Shown in pieces: positions 18,901-26,125 of a DNA stretch of 26,580 nt (position 1 is the stretch's first letter; every line of letters starts with the position of its first letter). Source of the DNA: Gemmatimonadota bacterium (GTDB lineage Bacteria > Latescibacterota > UBA2968); contig PAXL01000026.1 in NCBI GenBank assembly GCA_002714465.1, forward strand, positions 25,969-52,548, read 5' to 3'. Under the pieces are notes generated by a model. That model was not told the origin of the DNA. It saw only the letters and a list, made by a program, of their open reading frames with translations, and did not search any database. Made by a program: the position numbers and the translations under genes.

Positions 18901-20030
18901 TATCTATTCTCTGCCTTCAGGGCGTCCAGTATCTCCTGCCGAACCGACGCCACATCCTCTACATCTAGCCTGCTCTTCAACGTCGCCACGGCCTCTTCTC
19001 CACCGATCCTCCCCAGCGCCCAAGCCGCGTGTTCACGAACCAGAGGTTCCTGATCACTCAGCGCCTTAGACAAAGCCGGCACATCACGGTGAGTCCCTAC
19101 GTTACCTAGCGCCACGGCTGCGTTTCGCAACAGACCCCGTCGCTTAGTCCGTTTGATGGGGCTCTTCCGGAACTGACTGCTGAAAGCTTCCTGATCGAGT
19201 GACAGCAGGTCGCGCAGACTCGGTCGATCAAACCCAGGTCGGGCCTGGAAGGCAGGATCAGAGGTTGGAACCGCGTGTTTTTCGTTCCACGGGCAGACAT
19301 CCTGACACACATCGCACCCATAGACCCAGTCCCCCACGCCCTCGCGTAAGTCGTTTGGAATGGGGCCCTTGAGTTCGATCGTAAGATACGAAATACACCG
19401 GTTTGAATCCAGCACGTAGGGCTCCACGATCGCCTCCGTCGGACACGCGTCAATGCAGCGTGTACAGGTACCGCAGTGATCGGTGGCAGGCGGATCCGGA
19501 TCCAGTTCCACGGTCAGAATCAACTCGCCGAGGAAGAACCACGAGCCCGTGTGCTTCTCAATAAGGTTCGTGTGTTTCCCGAACCATCCCAGCCCGGCTC
19601 TCGCCGCAAACTCTCTTTCCAACACAGGACCTGTGTCTACATAGGCCCGCCCCTCGGTCCCCGGAGCGAGAGACGTGATCTCCTTCTGGAGATCGATCAG
19701 CCGGCCCTTCATCACGTCGTGATAGTCGTCTCCTCTTGCATAGCAGGAGATCCGTCCCGACGGAGTTTCATCAGATGGTACCTGATTGTCAGGCCTATAG
19801 TTCAGCCCCACACAAACGATCGACCGAGCACCCGGCACCAAGAGGGTCGGATCCTGTCGGCGATCGAGATTCCGAGTCAGGTATCCCATCTCCCCAGCAT
19901 ACCCCTTGTCCACCCAGGACTTGTAGAAAGCCCAGTGTCCGGGGGGGGCGGCCGAGGTTATCCCTACGGGGCTGAACCCCATCTCTCGGGCCGTCGCCTT
20001 GACCCGTCGTGTCAGATCAGATCGTGTCAC
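18900..20030 (-). CDS. queG: Epoxyqueuosine reductase
   Basis: A 376-aa cobalamin- and Fe-S-dependent enzyme that carries out the last step of queuosine synthesis in tRNA. The N-terminal domain contains YVDTGPVLERE with the catalytic D132. Two [4Fe-4S] clusters are set by C186, C189, C192, C196 and by C239, C242, C246 with C212 nearby. HEAT-like repeats occupy about 295-372, as in long QueG proteins. The start is GTG at 20030, with no Shine-Dalgarno; the MGFSPVGI region shows that the N-terminus cannot be much shorter. It starts only 13 nt beyond the stem of the terminator that closes the upstream unit and is translationally linked to miaB downstream. Confidence 0.95.
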   Translation of the reverse strand: MTRSDLTRRVKATAREMGFSPVGITSAAPPGHWAFYKSWVDKGYAGEMGYLTRNLDRRQDPTLLVPGARSIVCVGLNYRPDNQVPSDETPSGRISCYARGDDYHDVMKGRLIDLQKEITSLAPGTEGRAYVDTGPVLEREFAARAGLGWFGKHTNLIEKHTGSWFFLGELILTVELDPDPPATDHCGTCTRCIDACPTEAIVEPYVLDSNRCISYLTIELKGPIPNDLREGVGDWVYGCDVCQDVCPWNEKHAVPTSDPAFQARPGFDRPSLRDLLSLDQEAFSSQFRKSPIKRTKRRGLLRNAAVALGNVGTHRDVPALSKALSDQEPLVREHAAWALGRIGGEEAVATLKSRLDVEDVASVRQEILDALKAENR

Positions 20031-20033
20031 TTT

Positions 20034-20068
20034 AAAATGAAAAGGCAGAACACGATTTGTGCTCTGCC
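20034..20068 (-). terminator. Intrinsic terminator after the IscU-like gene
   Basis: On the minus strand a 10-bp stem (20059-20068 with 20044-20053, one G-U pair, 5-nt loop) is followed by TTTTCATTTT. The single mismatch on the plus strand becomes a wobble pair only in the leftward transcript, supporting this orientation. Confidence 0.82.
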
Positions 20069-20091
20069 CTCATCACCAGATTAGAATTCGT

Positions 20092-20472
20092 TCAGGACGG
20101 CTGCTGAACCGACCGACTCAGTGCGGCGGACTCGATGGCGTCTGTCACCAACCTGTAAGCGTGCTTCCTACCTGGAGGAAGACCGTCGAGCGCTACTGCA
20201 AGCTCGTCCGTTGAAAGCGCTCTCGGCGCGAGACACCTACCTGGGAGCAGTTCGGTCGCAACAGAGCCTGCTGCGATCGTCGCCGTGCAGCCGTGTGCTT
20301 TGAACCTCACTGCCTTTATGACTTCACCGTCACCGAGCCGGAAATATAAAAACAGCGAAGCTCCCGAGGACGGGTTGTCGGACTTGCCGATTATGGTTGC
20401 GTCGTCCATCTCCCCAACATTCCGGGGATGCTCGAAGTGATCGAGCACCATGTCCGAGTAGGCTTCGCTCAC
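20092..20472 (-). CDS. IscU/NifU-N-like protein lacking canonical cluster ligands
   Basis: A 126-aa protein with the IscU/NifU N-terminal fold: YSDMVLDHFEHPRNVG at the start, VRFKAHGCTATIAAGSVATE in the centre. Canonical scaffolds bind [2Fe-2S] with three Cys and an Asp. Here the first Cys and the Asp of CGD are replaced (NPSSGA, S36 and A38), the second is kept (C62), and the third is replaced by Ala (A105 in GRKHAYR). Another Cys, C80, is present. It is therefore unlikely to be an ordinary scaffold and may be a binding or regulatory relative. The start is GTG at 20472, 4 nt after the nuoI-type stop, and a terminator follows. Fold assignment is good; function is open. Confidence 0.82.
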   Translation of the reverse strand: MSEAYSDMVLDHFEHPRNVGEMDDATIIGKSDNPSSGASLFLYFRLGDGEVIKAVRFKAHGCTATIAAGSVATELLPGRCLAPRALSTDELAVALDGLPPGRKHAYRLVTDAIESAALSRSVQQPS

Positions 20473-20476
20473 AGAT

Positions 20477-20977
20477 TCAGTACTGGACGTTATCCAACGG
20501 CCGTCGCGGTGGAGTCAATGTAACCCGCTCCTCGACCGCCAACAGACGCTCCTTAGTGTAGATCAGGTCCGCACGGGTCTCCTCGGCGAGCTCCGAACGC
20601 TCCGTCATAACGATCGCGTCCTCGGGGCAGGCCTCCACACACATGCCGCAAAAAATGCAGCGCAGCATGTCGATCTCAAACCTATCCGGATACTTCTCAC
20701 GATCGGGCCACGGTGCTTCGGCCGCCTCGATGGTTATACACTCGGCGGGACACGCCGTCGCGCACATGTAGCATGCAACACACTTAGGTCTGCCCTGATC
20801 GTCCTTTGTTAGCTTGTGGAGACCGCGATACCCTTCCGGCTTTTCCCATCTTTCTTCGGGATACTGCATTGTGACCTTCTTTCCGAACAGGTGCTTGAAG
20901 GTCAGCGACAGCCCCTTTGTTATTGCCGGAAGATACATTTTTTCGGTCAGCGTCATTTCGTGACCTACTTTTTTCAT
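20477..20977 (-). CDS. nuoI: NuoI-like 2x[4Fe-4S] ferredoxin subunit
   Basis: A 166-aa protein matching complex I subunit I: an N-terminal amphipathic segment (LPAITKGLSLTFKHLFGKKVTMQYPEE) and two CxxCxxCxxxCP cluster motifs (C66, C69, C72, C76 and C107, C110, C113, C117), carrying electrons within the peripheral arm. The ATG at 20977 is preceded by AGAGGAGA at good spacing. No other nuo gene is in the window: the neighbours are RNase Y and an IscU-like gene. The gene overlaps the open 3' end of rny by 194 nt in another frame. It may still serve complex I, or be a NuoI-derived ferredoxin for another partner. Confidence 0.9.
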   Translation of the reverse strand: MKKVGHEMTLTEKMYLPAITKGLSLTFKHLFGKKVTMQYPEERWEKPEGYRGLHKLTKDDQGRPKCVACYMCATACPAECITIEAAEAPWPDREKYPDRFEIDMLRCIFCGMCVEACPEDAIVMTERSELAEETRADLIYTKERLLAVEERVTLTPPRRPLDNVQY

Positions 20978-22625
20978 TTCTACGATCTCCTCTGCGGTTC
21001 CTGTTTCGACCCCGACGTTTCTTGTTCGGACGCCCGGCCCATCCGGTGGCGACGGTCTGACGGATCACCGTGACCTGAATCTCACCGGGGAACGTCAATT
21101 CTTCCCGGACTTTCTGGGCGATTTCAAACGACAGATTCTTGGCCGCATCATCCGAGATCCGGCCGGCATTGGCCATTACCCGAACTTCGCGCCCCGCGTT
21201 GATCGCATAGGCATCCCGAACCCCGTTGAATCCGCGCGCGAGATCCTCGAGATCGCGGACACGCTGAATATATCCTTCGGCATCATCCCTGCGTGCACCT
21301 GGCCGCGACGATGAAATTGCATCGGCCGCTTTGACAAGGAACGAGATGGGCGAAAGTGGCTCCGCCTCCTCATGGTGGTAGAGGATGGCGTTGATCACTT
21401 CGGGTCCTTCGCCATACTTCTTCGCGATATCCACGCCGATTCCGACGTGGCTGCCCTCCTGCTCGTGATCAATCGACTTGCCGATGTCGTGGAGCAACGC
21501 GCATCGACGGGCTAGCTTCTGGCTCAGACGAAGCTCTGCTGCCATTGCTCCCGCAAGGAAGGCCACCTCTTTACAGTGACCAATCATCCCCTGTCCGAAG
21601 CTCGTCCGATACTTGAGCTTGCCGACCAGCTTGACTAGCTCGGGGTGCATATCGTCAACGCCGACTTCCTTGACGGTACGCTTCCCCTCCTCCACGATCA
21701 TGGCATCGATTTTCTTCTCGCTTTGAGCCACGACCTCTTCGACACGACCTGGGTTTATCCGCCCCTCTTTGACGAGGGCTTCCATCGCCAGCCTCGCCAC
21801 GTCCCTCTTTACGGGATCAAAACTCGACAACACGACAGCTTCAGGTGTGTCGTTGACTATCACCTTGACACCGGTCGCGGCCTCGAAGGAGATAATGTTA
21901 CGCCCCTCCTTGCCGACGATCCGACCTTTGATGTCGTCATCTGAAAGCGGAACAACAGAGATCGAGGAGTGAACGGTCTGATCGGTAGAGCACCGCTCTA
22001 TGGCACTCGCGATGATCCTATTCGCTTCGCGATCGGCCTGCTCCTTCGCTTGCTCGATCTTCTCGCGACCAATCTCCGTTGCCGTTCTCTGGAGATCGTT
22101 CCGAAGCTTTTCGAGAAGCATCTCTCGGGCATGTTCCGCGTTCATCCCGGAGATCCGCTCCAAGTTCGAGCGCTCCTCCGTAAGGATCTTCTCAAGTTCC
22201 TCGTTCTGTTGACCTAACCGGTCGTGTCGCTTCTGCGTGTCCTTCTCCCGTCGAGCCAGACCCTTGTCTCGCTGTCTCAGAACCTCGTTCTTGTCCGACA
22301 GGTCCGCTTCATGCTCGTCGAGCGATGTCTCTCGGTCGTCAAATTCCTTACGTTTGCGATCGAGCTCTGACTCATACTGCGATTTCGATTCGTACCAAGC
22401 ATTCTTCTCTTCGAGAAAAGACTCACGCCGCTCGCGATCGGCCTTCTCCATCAGCTTGGCTATACGTCTTTCGTTCTCCGATTCCAGATCGGCCATCTGT
22501 TTCGCTTTGACGCGAGAGCAGAACACCCAACCCAGTCCAAAAAGCAGGATGGCACCCCCCAACCCCACACCGATGATTGCGTAATCCTGTGCCATCGAAG
22601 CTCCCATAAGGGATTGCAAATCCAT
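20784..22625 (-). CDS. rny: Ribonuclease Y, with unusual overlapping C-terminal tail
   Basis: A 613-aa membrane-anchored endoribonuclease that starts mRNA decay. One transmembrane helix (about 14-36) is followed by a long charged coiled coil (40-205), a KH domain with GRIVGKEGRNI (234-244), and an HD domain with HDIGK (379-383). The usual core ends near residue 522 (VTVIRQT). Family members stop about there; this frame continues for some 90 residues, first a strongly basic Arg/Lys/Asn-rich stretch, then, from about residue 550, sequence that is nuoI read in another frame. The ATG at 22625 has GGAGG 5 nt upstream. The real C-terminus may be shorter if a frameshift or base error exists near 20980-21050. 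Confidence 0.93.
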   Translation of the reverse strand: MDLQSLMGASMAQDYAIIGVGLGGAILLFGLGWVFCSRVKAKQMADLESENERRIAKLMEKADRERRESFLEEKNAWYESKSQYESELDRKRKEFDDRETSLDEHEADLSDKNEVLRQRDKGLARREKDTQKRHDRLGQQNEELEKILTEERSNLERISGMNAEHAREMLLEKLRNDLQRTATEIGREKIEQAKEQADREANRIIASAIERCSTDQTVHSSISVVPLSDDDIKGRIVGKEGRNIISFEAATGVKVIVNDTPEAVVLSSFDPVKRDVARLAMEALVKEGRINPGRVEEVVAQSEKKIDAMIVEEGKRTVKEVGVDDMHPELVKLVGKLKYRTSFGQGMIGHCKEVAFLAGAMAAELRLSQKLARRCALLHDIGKSIDHEQEGSHVGIGVDIAKKYGEGPEVINAILYHHEEAEPLSPISFLVKAADAISSSRPGARRDDAEGYIQRVRDLEDLARGFNGVRDAYAINAGREVRVMANAGRISDDAAKNLSFEIAQKVREELTFPGEIQVTVIRQTVATGWAGRPNKKRRGRNRNRRGDRRNEKSRSRNDADRKNVSSGNNKGAVADLQAPVRKEGHNAVSRRKMGKAGRVSRSPQANKGRSGQT

Positions 22626-22695
22626 TGGGGCCTCCGACAGTCCTCAAATTCAAGATCCAGAGCAGTTGGCCCGGCAGACCTCGACTCACCTGTAT

Positions 22696-22733
22696 GGACG
22701 GCACGTGCCATCCAAGCCGCACGAATCGTGCGG
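22696..22733. promoter_or_regulatory. Two adjacent palindromes upstream of rny
   Basis: An 18-nt palindrome centred on GGCACGTGCC (22696-22713, one mismatched pair) is followed 3 nt later by a second, CCGCACGA-A-TCGTGCGG (22717-22733, perfect around one central base). They lie 70-110 nt before the rny start. They could be protein-binding sites or hairpins in the rny leader; no promoter is recognisable beside them. Confidence 0.45.
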
Positions 22734-22793
22734 TGACGAGCCAGAGCATCAAAGCTGTTATCAGATGCAGAAGGTCCAAAAACCGGGCTCCCG

Positions 22794-22850
22794 AAAAAGA
22801 TGGCGGAAGGAACAAGATAGCCCTCTCAGGACAGATACTTGTTCACCGCC
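22794..22850 (-). terminator. Terminator of the sod-prx-erpA unit
   Basis: On the minus strand GGCGG-T-GAACAAG pairs with CTTGTTC-CTT-CCGCC (arms 22838-22850 and 22802-22816, small internal loop, 21-nt apical loop), followed after three bases by TTTTT (22794-22798). It begins 13 nt after the erpA stop. Confidence 0.7.
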
Positions 22851-22862
22851 GTGTTCCTGCGG

Positions 22863-23186
22863 TCAAACGCCGAACGACTCCCCGCAGCCACACTGATTCT
22901 TGGCGTTGGGGTTATTGATCTTGAAACCCTGCCCCATCAGGCCGTCCTCATATTCCAATTCGGATCCAGCTAGATATAGGGCACTCTTCATATCGATGAA
23001 GACCTTGACGCCATTGCTTTCTATCACGTCGATCTCGCCATCAGGTTCTTCTGAGAATTCGAGTTTGTACTGAAGACCCGAGCACCCGCCGCCCACGACA
23101 CGGAGGCGTAGTCCAAAATCGAGTTGGTCCTCTCTCTTCAGCAGGTCTCTAATCTTGTTCGCAGCACTCTCTGTGACGGTCACCAT
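22863..23186 (-). CDS. erpA: A-type iron-sulfur carrier (ErpA/IscA family)
   Basis: A 107-aa HesB/IscA-type protein that carries Fe-S clusters to apo-enzymes. The three ligands are C35 (GGGCSG) and C99/C101 (QCGCGESF) near the C-terminus. I chose the ATG at 23186, 8 nt after AAGGAG; a GTG at 23195 would directly touch the Shine-Dalgarno. The AAGGAG lies against the stop codon of the peroxiredoxin gene, so the two are coupled. ErpA, IscA and SufA are hard to tell apart by sequence, and the symbol is my best choice. It may supply the many Fe-S enzymes encoded just downstream. Confidence 0.92.
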   Translation of the reverse strand: MVTVTESAANKIRDLLKREDQLDFGLRLRVVGGGCSGLQYKLEFSEEPDGEIDVIESNGVKVFIDMKSALYLAGSELEYEDGLMGQGFKINNPNAKNQCGCGESFGV

Positions 23187-23198
23187 GACCCTCACTCC

Positions 23199-23678
23199 TT
23201 ATTTGTTCAATTCCGATAAGCAGGACTTAATGGCCTCGAAGTCTGGCAATACACTTGCATCATCGGACACCGCAGCGAATCGGACAACTCCCGACTTGTC
23301 AAGAACAAAGGCAGAACGTTTAGCTACTCCTTTGAAACCCAGCAATTCATCATGCATACAGCCGTAAGCTTGGCAAACTTCCTTGTTGAAATCGCTGACC
23401 AACGGCACATTGATGTTGCTGTCTTTAGCCCACGCTTCTTGTGCAAATGGGCTATCTACACTAATGGCGATTACTTCCGCGTCAAGTCCTTCGTAGTCGC
23501 TCAGCCCCCCACTGACAGAACAGAGCTCCTCCGTGCACGGTCCCGAGTAGGCCAGCGGTACGAATAGAAGGACGACGTTCTTGTTGCCTTTATAACTTGA
23601 AAGTGTGACATCGATCAGATCTCCCGCCTTACGCTTTAGCGTAAAATCGGGGGCCTGATCACCAACAGAGATTGCCAT
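23199..23678 (-). CDS. Peroxiredoxin, AhpE/thioredoxin-fold type
   Basis: A 159-aa thiol peroxidase that reduces hydrogen peroxide or organic peroxides. The peroxidatic motif is PLAYSGPCTEELC: P41, S45 and C48 in PxxxS/TxxC order. A further Cys at 53 and two near residues 102-107 could act in resolution; the sequence pattern is closest to the AhpE-like and Bcp-neighbour group. The ATG at 23678 has GAGAGGA upstream. The gene begins 20 nt after the superoxide dismutase stop and its own stop overlaps the erpA ribosome-binding region, so sod-prx-erpA form one operon: superoxide is converted to peroxide, peroxide is removed, and clusters are replaced. Confidence 0.93.
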   Translation of the reverse strand: MAISVGDQAPDFTLKRKAGDLIDVTLSSYKGNKNVVLLFVPLAYSGPCTEELCSVSGGLSDYEGLDAEVIAISVDSPFAQEAWAKDSNINVPLVSDFNKEVCQAYGCMHDELLGFKGVAKRSAFVLDKSGVVRFAAVSDDASVLPDFEAIKSCLSELNK

Positions 23679-23698
23679 TTTCGAGTCCTCTCGTAAGG

Positions 23699-24310
23699 TC
23701 AGCTTGCGGCGTCGAACAGCTCGTTCACTTTGTTCCAGTTAATCACGTTCACCCAGGCGGCGATGTAATCCGGACGACGGTTCTGGTAGTTCAGGTAGTA
23801 GGCGTGCTCCCAGACATCCAGACCCAGGATCGGCGTGCCGCTTCCGTCCATCAGCGGGTTGTCCTGGTTCGGGGTGCTCACCACATCAACACCACCGTCC
23901 TTGACGATCAGCCACGCCCAACCACTCCCGAAACGGGTAGCCCCTGCCGTGTTGAACGCCTCCTTGCAGGCATCGCCCGAACCGAACTTTGCGTTCACGG
24001 CCCCCATCAGAGCGTCAGAAGGTTCGCCCACGCTGCCAGCGGGGGCCATTACCTGCCAGAACAACGTATGGTTCCAGTGACCGCCGCCGTTGTTCCGCAC
24101 TGCTGCACGCTTATCTTCAGGAACACTATCCAGATCCGAGATCAGCTCGCCGAGATCCTTGTTCTCTAGACCCGTACCCTCAAGCGCGGCATTCAGGTTC
24201 GTCACGTAGGCATTGTGGTGCTTGCCGTGGTGGATCTCCATCGTGTCCGCACCGATGTAAGGCGCTAGTGCATCGTGGGCATAAGGCAGATCGGGTAGAA
24301 TGTGAGCCAT
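23699..24310 (-). CDS. sodA: Superoxide dismutase, Mn-type
   Basis: A 203-aa Fe/Mn-family enzyme dismuting superoxide to oxygen and peroxide. The metal ligands are H27 (EIHHGKHH), H81 (GGGHWNH), D165 and H169 ([18 protein letters not shown]). G76-G77 before the HWNH motif and the Gln in STPNQDNPL are features of the Mn form rather than the Fe form, though cambialistic use is possible. No signal peptide, so cytoplasmic. AGAGGAGA precedes the ATG. A strong promoter lies about 105 nt upstream, and prx and erpA follow. Its presence implies regular contact with oxygen. Confidence 0.96.
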   Translation of the reverse strand: MAHILPDLPYAHDALAPYIGADTMEIHHGKHHNAYVTNLNAALEGTGLENKDLGELISDLDSVPEDKRAAVRNNGGGHWNHTLFWQVMAPAGSVGEPSDALMGAVNAKFGSGDACKEAFNTAGATRFGSGWAWLIVKDGGVDVVSTPNQDNPLMDGSGTPILGLDVWEHAYYLNYQNRRPDYIAAWVNVINWNKVNELFDAAS

Positions 24311-24423
24311 TAGAAATCTCCTCTTCTGTCCGGAAAAACCGAACGAGAAAGATGTAACAAATTGAATAACAACAATTTAAAAAATGTCCATTTGAATAGG
24401 ATGGACGCGCAAAATCAGATGGA

Positions 24424-24452
24424 AATATATAAAACCCCCGAGAACCCGTCAA
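24424..24452 (-). promoter_or_regulatory. Sigma70-type promoter of sod-prx-erpA
   Basis: On the minus strand TTGACG (24447-24452), exactly 17 nt, TATATT (24424-24429): 10 of 12 consensus bases. Transcription would start near 24417, giving an AT-rich leader of about 105 nt. No obvious Fur- or OxyR-type palindrome overlaps it. Confidence 0.75.
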
Positions 24453-24512
24453 GACGGCGCCTGTGTGCCTTTTCTCAAAAAAATCGGGTCTTACGCGGCT
24501 TGGATAGGCGGT

Positions 24513-25370
24513 TCACGTGGCCGGAACCAGAACATTGTCGATCAACCGGGCCTTCCCGAATCGAACAGCGACTGCAAGAAGAATCGGTCCCTTCAGATCG
24601 GGCTCTTCGCGCAGATCCTCAGCCTTTACGGCCTCCACATACTCGATACGAGCACACGAGACAGTTTCGATGATCGAGGTCACCGTACGGATCAGCCTGT
24701 CACGGCTGCGTATCCCCGACACAGCCAAAGACTTGCCCTGTTGTAGGGCATGGAACAGGACCGGTGCCGCGCGTCTCTCTTCCGCAGTCAGATAAACGTT
24801 GCGAGAACTCTTCGCCAGTCCGTCCGCCTCCCTGACCGAAGGGATCACAAGTATGTCGACGCCAAGGTTGAAGTCGGCCGTCAGCCGACGGATTACTGCT
24901 GCCTGCTGAGCGTCCTTCTGGCCAAACACCGCCGCATCAGGTCGACAGGACGCAAACAGCTTTGTCACCACGGTGGCAACGCCAGAAAAATGGGTCGGCC
25001 TTGATGCCCCACAGAGCCCCTTCGTCAGTGCATCGACTGACACCGTCGTGGAGAATCCCTGCGGATACATCTCTTCGGCGGTCGGAGCGAACACAACGTC
25101 ACCGCCGTTCGCCTCGATCAGGGCAAGATCCCGGTCGAAGTCACGCGGGTAGTCCTCATAATCCTCGTTGGGACCGAATTGTGTCGGATTAACGAAAAGA
25201 CTTACCACAACCAGATCGCCATCCCGTCGCGCTCTCCGAATCAGACTCGCGTGCCCCTCGTGCAGATACCCCATCGTAGGGACAAGCGTCACACGCTCTC
25301 CGCGGTGACGAGCGACGGCGGATAACGCCTGCATCTCGCTGACGTGCTCGATGATCTGTGGTTTGGACAC
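24513..25370 (-). CDS. panC: Pantothenate synthetase
   Basis: A 285-aa enzyme joining pantoate and beta-alanine with ATP to make pantothenate, the coenzyme A precursor. It shows PTMGYLHEGH with the nucleotide-binding H37 and H40, the FVNPTQFGPNEDYEDYPRD segment, FGQKDAQQ, and a KSSRN motif (usually LSSRN). The length is normal. The start is GTG at 25370, 2 nt after the panB stop, so the two are translated together. Seven T residues follow the gene on the minus strand near 24477-24483, but no convincing stem precedes them. Confidence 0.96.
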   Translation of the reverse strand: MSKPQIIEHVSEMQALSAVARHRGERVTLVPTMGYLHEGHASLIRRARRDGDLVVVSLFVNPTQFGPNEDYEDYPRDFDRDLALIEANGGDVVFAPTAEEMYPQGFSTTVSVDALTKGLCGASRPTHFSGVATVVTKLFASCRPDAAVFGQKDAQQAAVIRRLTADFNLGVDILVIPSVREADGLAKSSRNVYLTAEERRAAPVLFHALQQGKSLAVSGIRSRDRLIRTVTSIIETVSCARIEYVEAVKAEDLREEPDLKGPILLAVAVRFGKARLIDNVLVPAT

Positions 25371-25372
25371 GG

Positions 25373-26125
25373 TCAGTCGGGGAAGTCCCCGCTCTTGACA
25401 TCGTCGCGGTAGGCTCGGGCAGCCTTTGCGACGGTCTCGTTCAGGTAGGCGTACTTGCGAACGTAAGAGGGAACCTTGTCGAACTGACCAAGCATGTCGG
25501 AACTGACGAGTACCTGCCCGTCACAACCAGGTCCTGCACCGATCCCGATCGTCGGAATATTTAACGTCTGGGTGATCGACTCCGCGGTTTCGTGCGACAT
25601 GAACTCGAGCACAATCGCATAACACCCGGTTTCCTGCAGCCTGAGTGCCTGCTTGTGGATACGCGCAGCAGACTCGACCTTCGTACCCTGTAGTCGGTAG
25701 CGTCTCGCGGTCTGCGGGAGCAAGCCGACGTGCCCCATCACATCGACGCCGTTACTTACGAGGTGTTCCACCACCTCGTATCGTGGTCCCTCAAGCTTGA
25801 CACTATTTGCCCCAGCTTCAATCAGTTGACGCGCACCTTCAAGCGCCTGATCTGCTGTCTCATAGCTTCCGAACGGGAGGTCAGCGAGCAAGTGAGTAGC
25901 CTTCACACCACGAGCGACCGCCCCGAGATGATGGAGCATCTGCTCAAGCCCTATGTCCGCCGTCGAGGCGAGACCGAGCTCCGTCTGGGCGAGGGAATCC
26001 CCCACAAAAAGGATGTCCAGATCGCAAGTATCAAGGGCAAGGGCGGTTGGGTAGTCGTAGACCGTCAGCATGGCAATCGGATCGCCGCCTTTCATCGCGC
26101 GTATGTCGTCCGTGGTCTTGACCAT
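25373..26125 (-). CDS. panB: 3-methyl-2-oxobutanoate hydroxymethyltransferase
   Basis: A 250-aa TIM-barrel enzyme that transfers a hydroxymethyl group from 5,10-methylene-THF to ketoisovalerate, the first step to pantoate. Motifs seen: MLTVYDYPTA at the start, VGDSLAQTELG (metal-binding Asp), LLADLPFGSY, VKLEG with the substrate Lys/Glu, MGHVGLLPQ and GIGAGPGCDGQVLV. The ATG at 26125 shares its A with the TGA of the upstream kinase gene; a GTG at 26128 is one codon longer and equally possible. panC follows after 2 nt. KPR (panE) is not in the window. Confidence 0.96.
   Translation of the reverse strand: MVKTTDDIRAMKGGDPIAMLTVYDYPTALALDTCDLDILFVGDSLAQTELGLASTADIGLEQMLHHLGAVARGVKATHLLADLPFGSYETADQALEGARQLIEAGANSVKLEGPRYEVVEHLVSNGVDVMGHVGLLPQTARRYRLQGTKVESAARIHKQALRLQETGCYAIVLEFMSHETAESITQTLNIPTIGIGAGPGCDGQVLVSSDMLGQFDKVPSYVRKYAYLNETVAKAARAYRDDVKSGDFPD

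Noticed and set aside
22423..22815. Leftward open frame starting upstream of rny with a hydrophobic N-terminal stretch, reading into rny in another frame
   Set aside because: TTG start without Shine-Dalgarno, no stop before rny, and the second half is plainly rny in the wrong frame; the space more likely holds regulatory structure.
24477..24512. T7 tract downstream of panC as a terminator
   Set aside because: No stable stem could be drawn immediately before the T run, so I did not list it.
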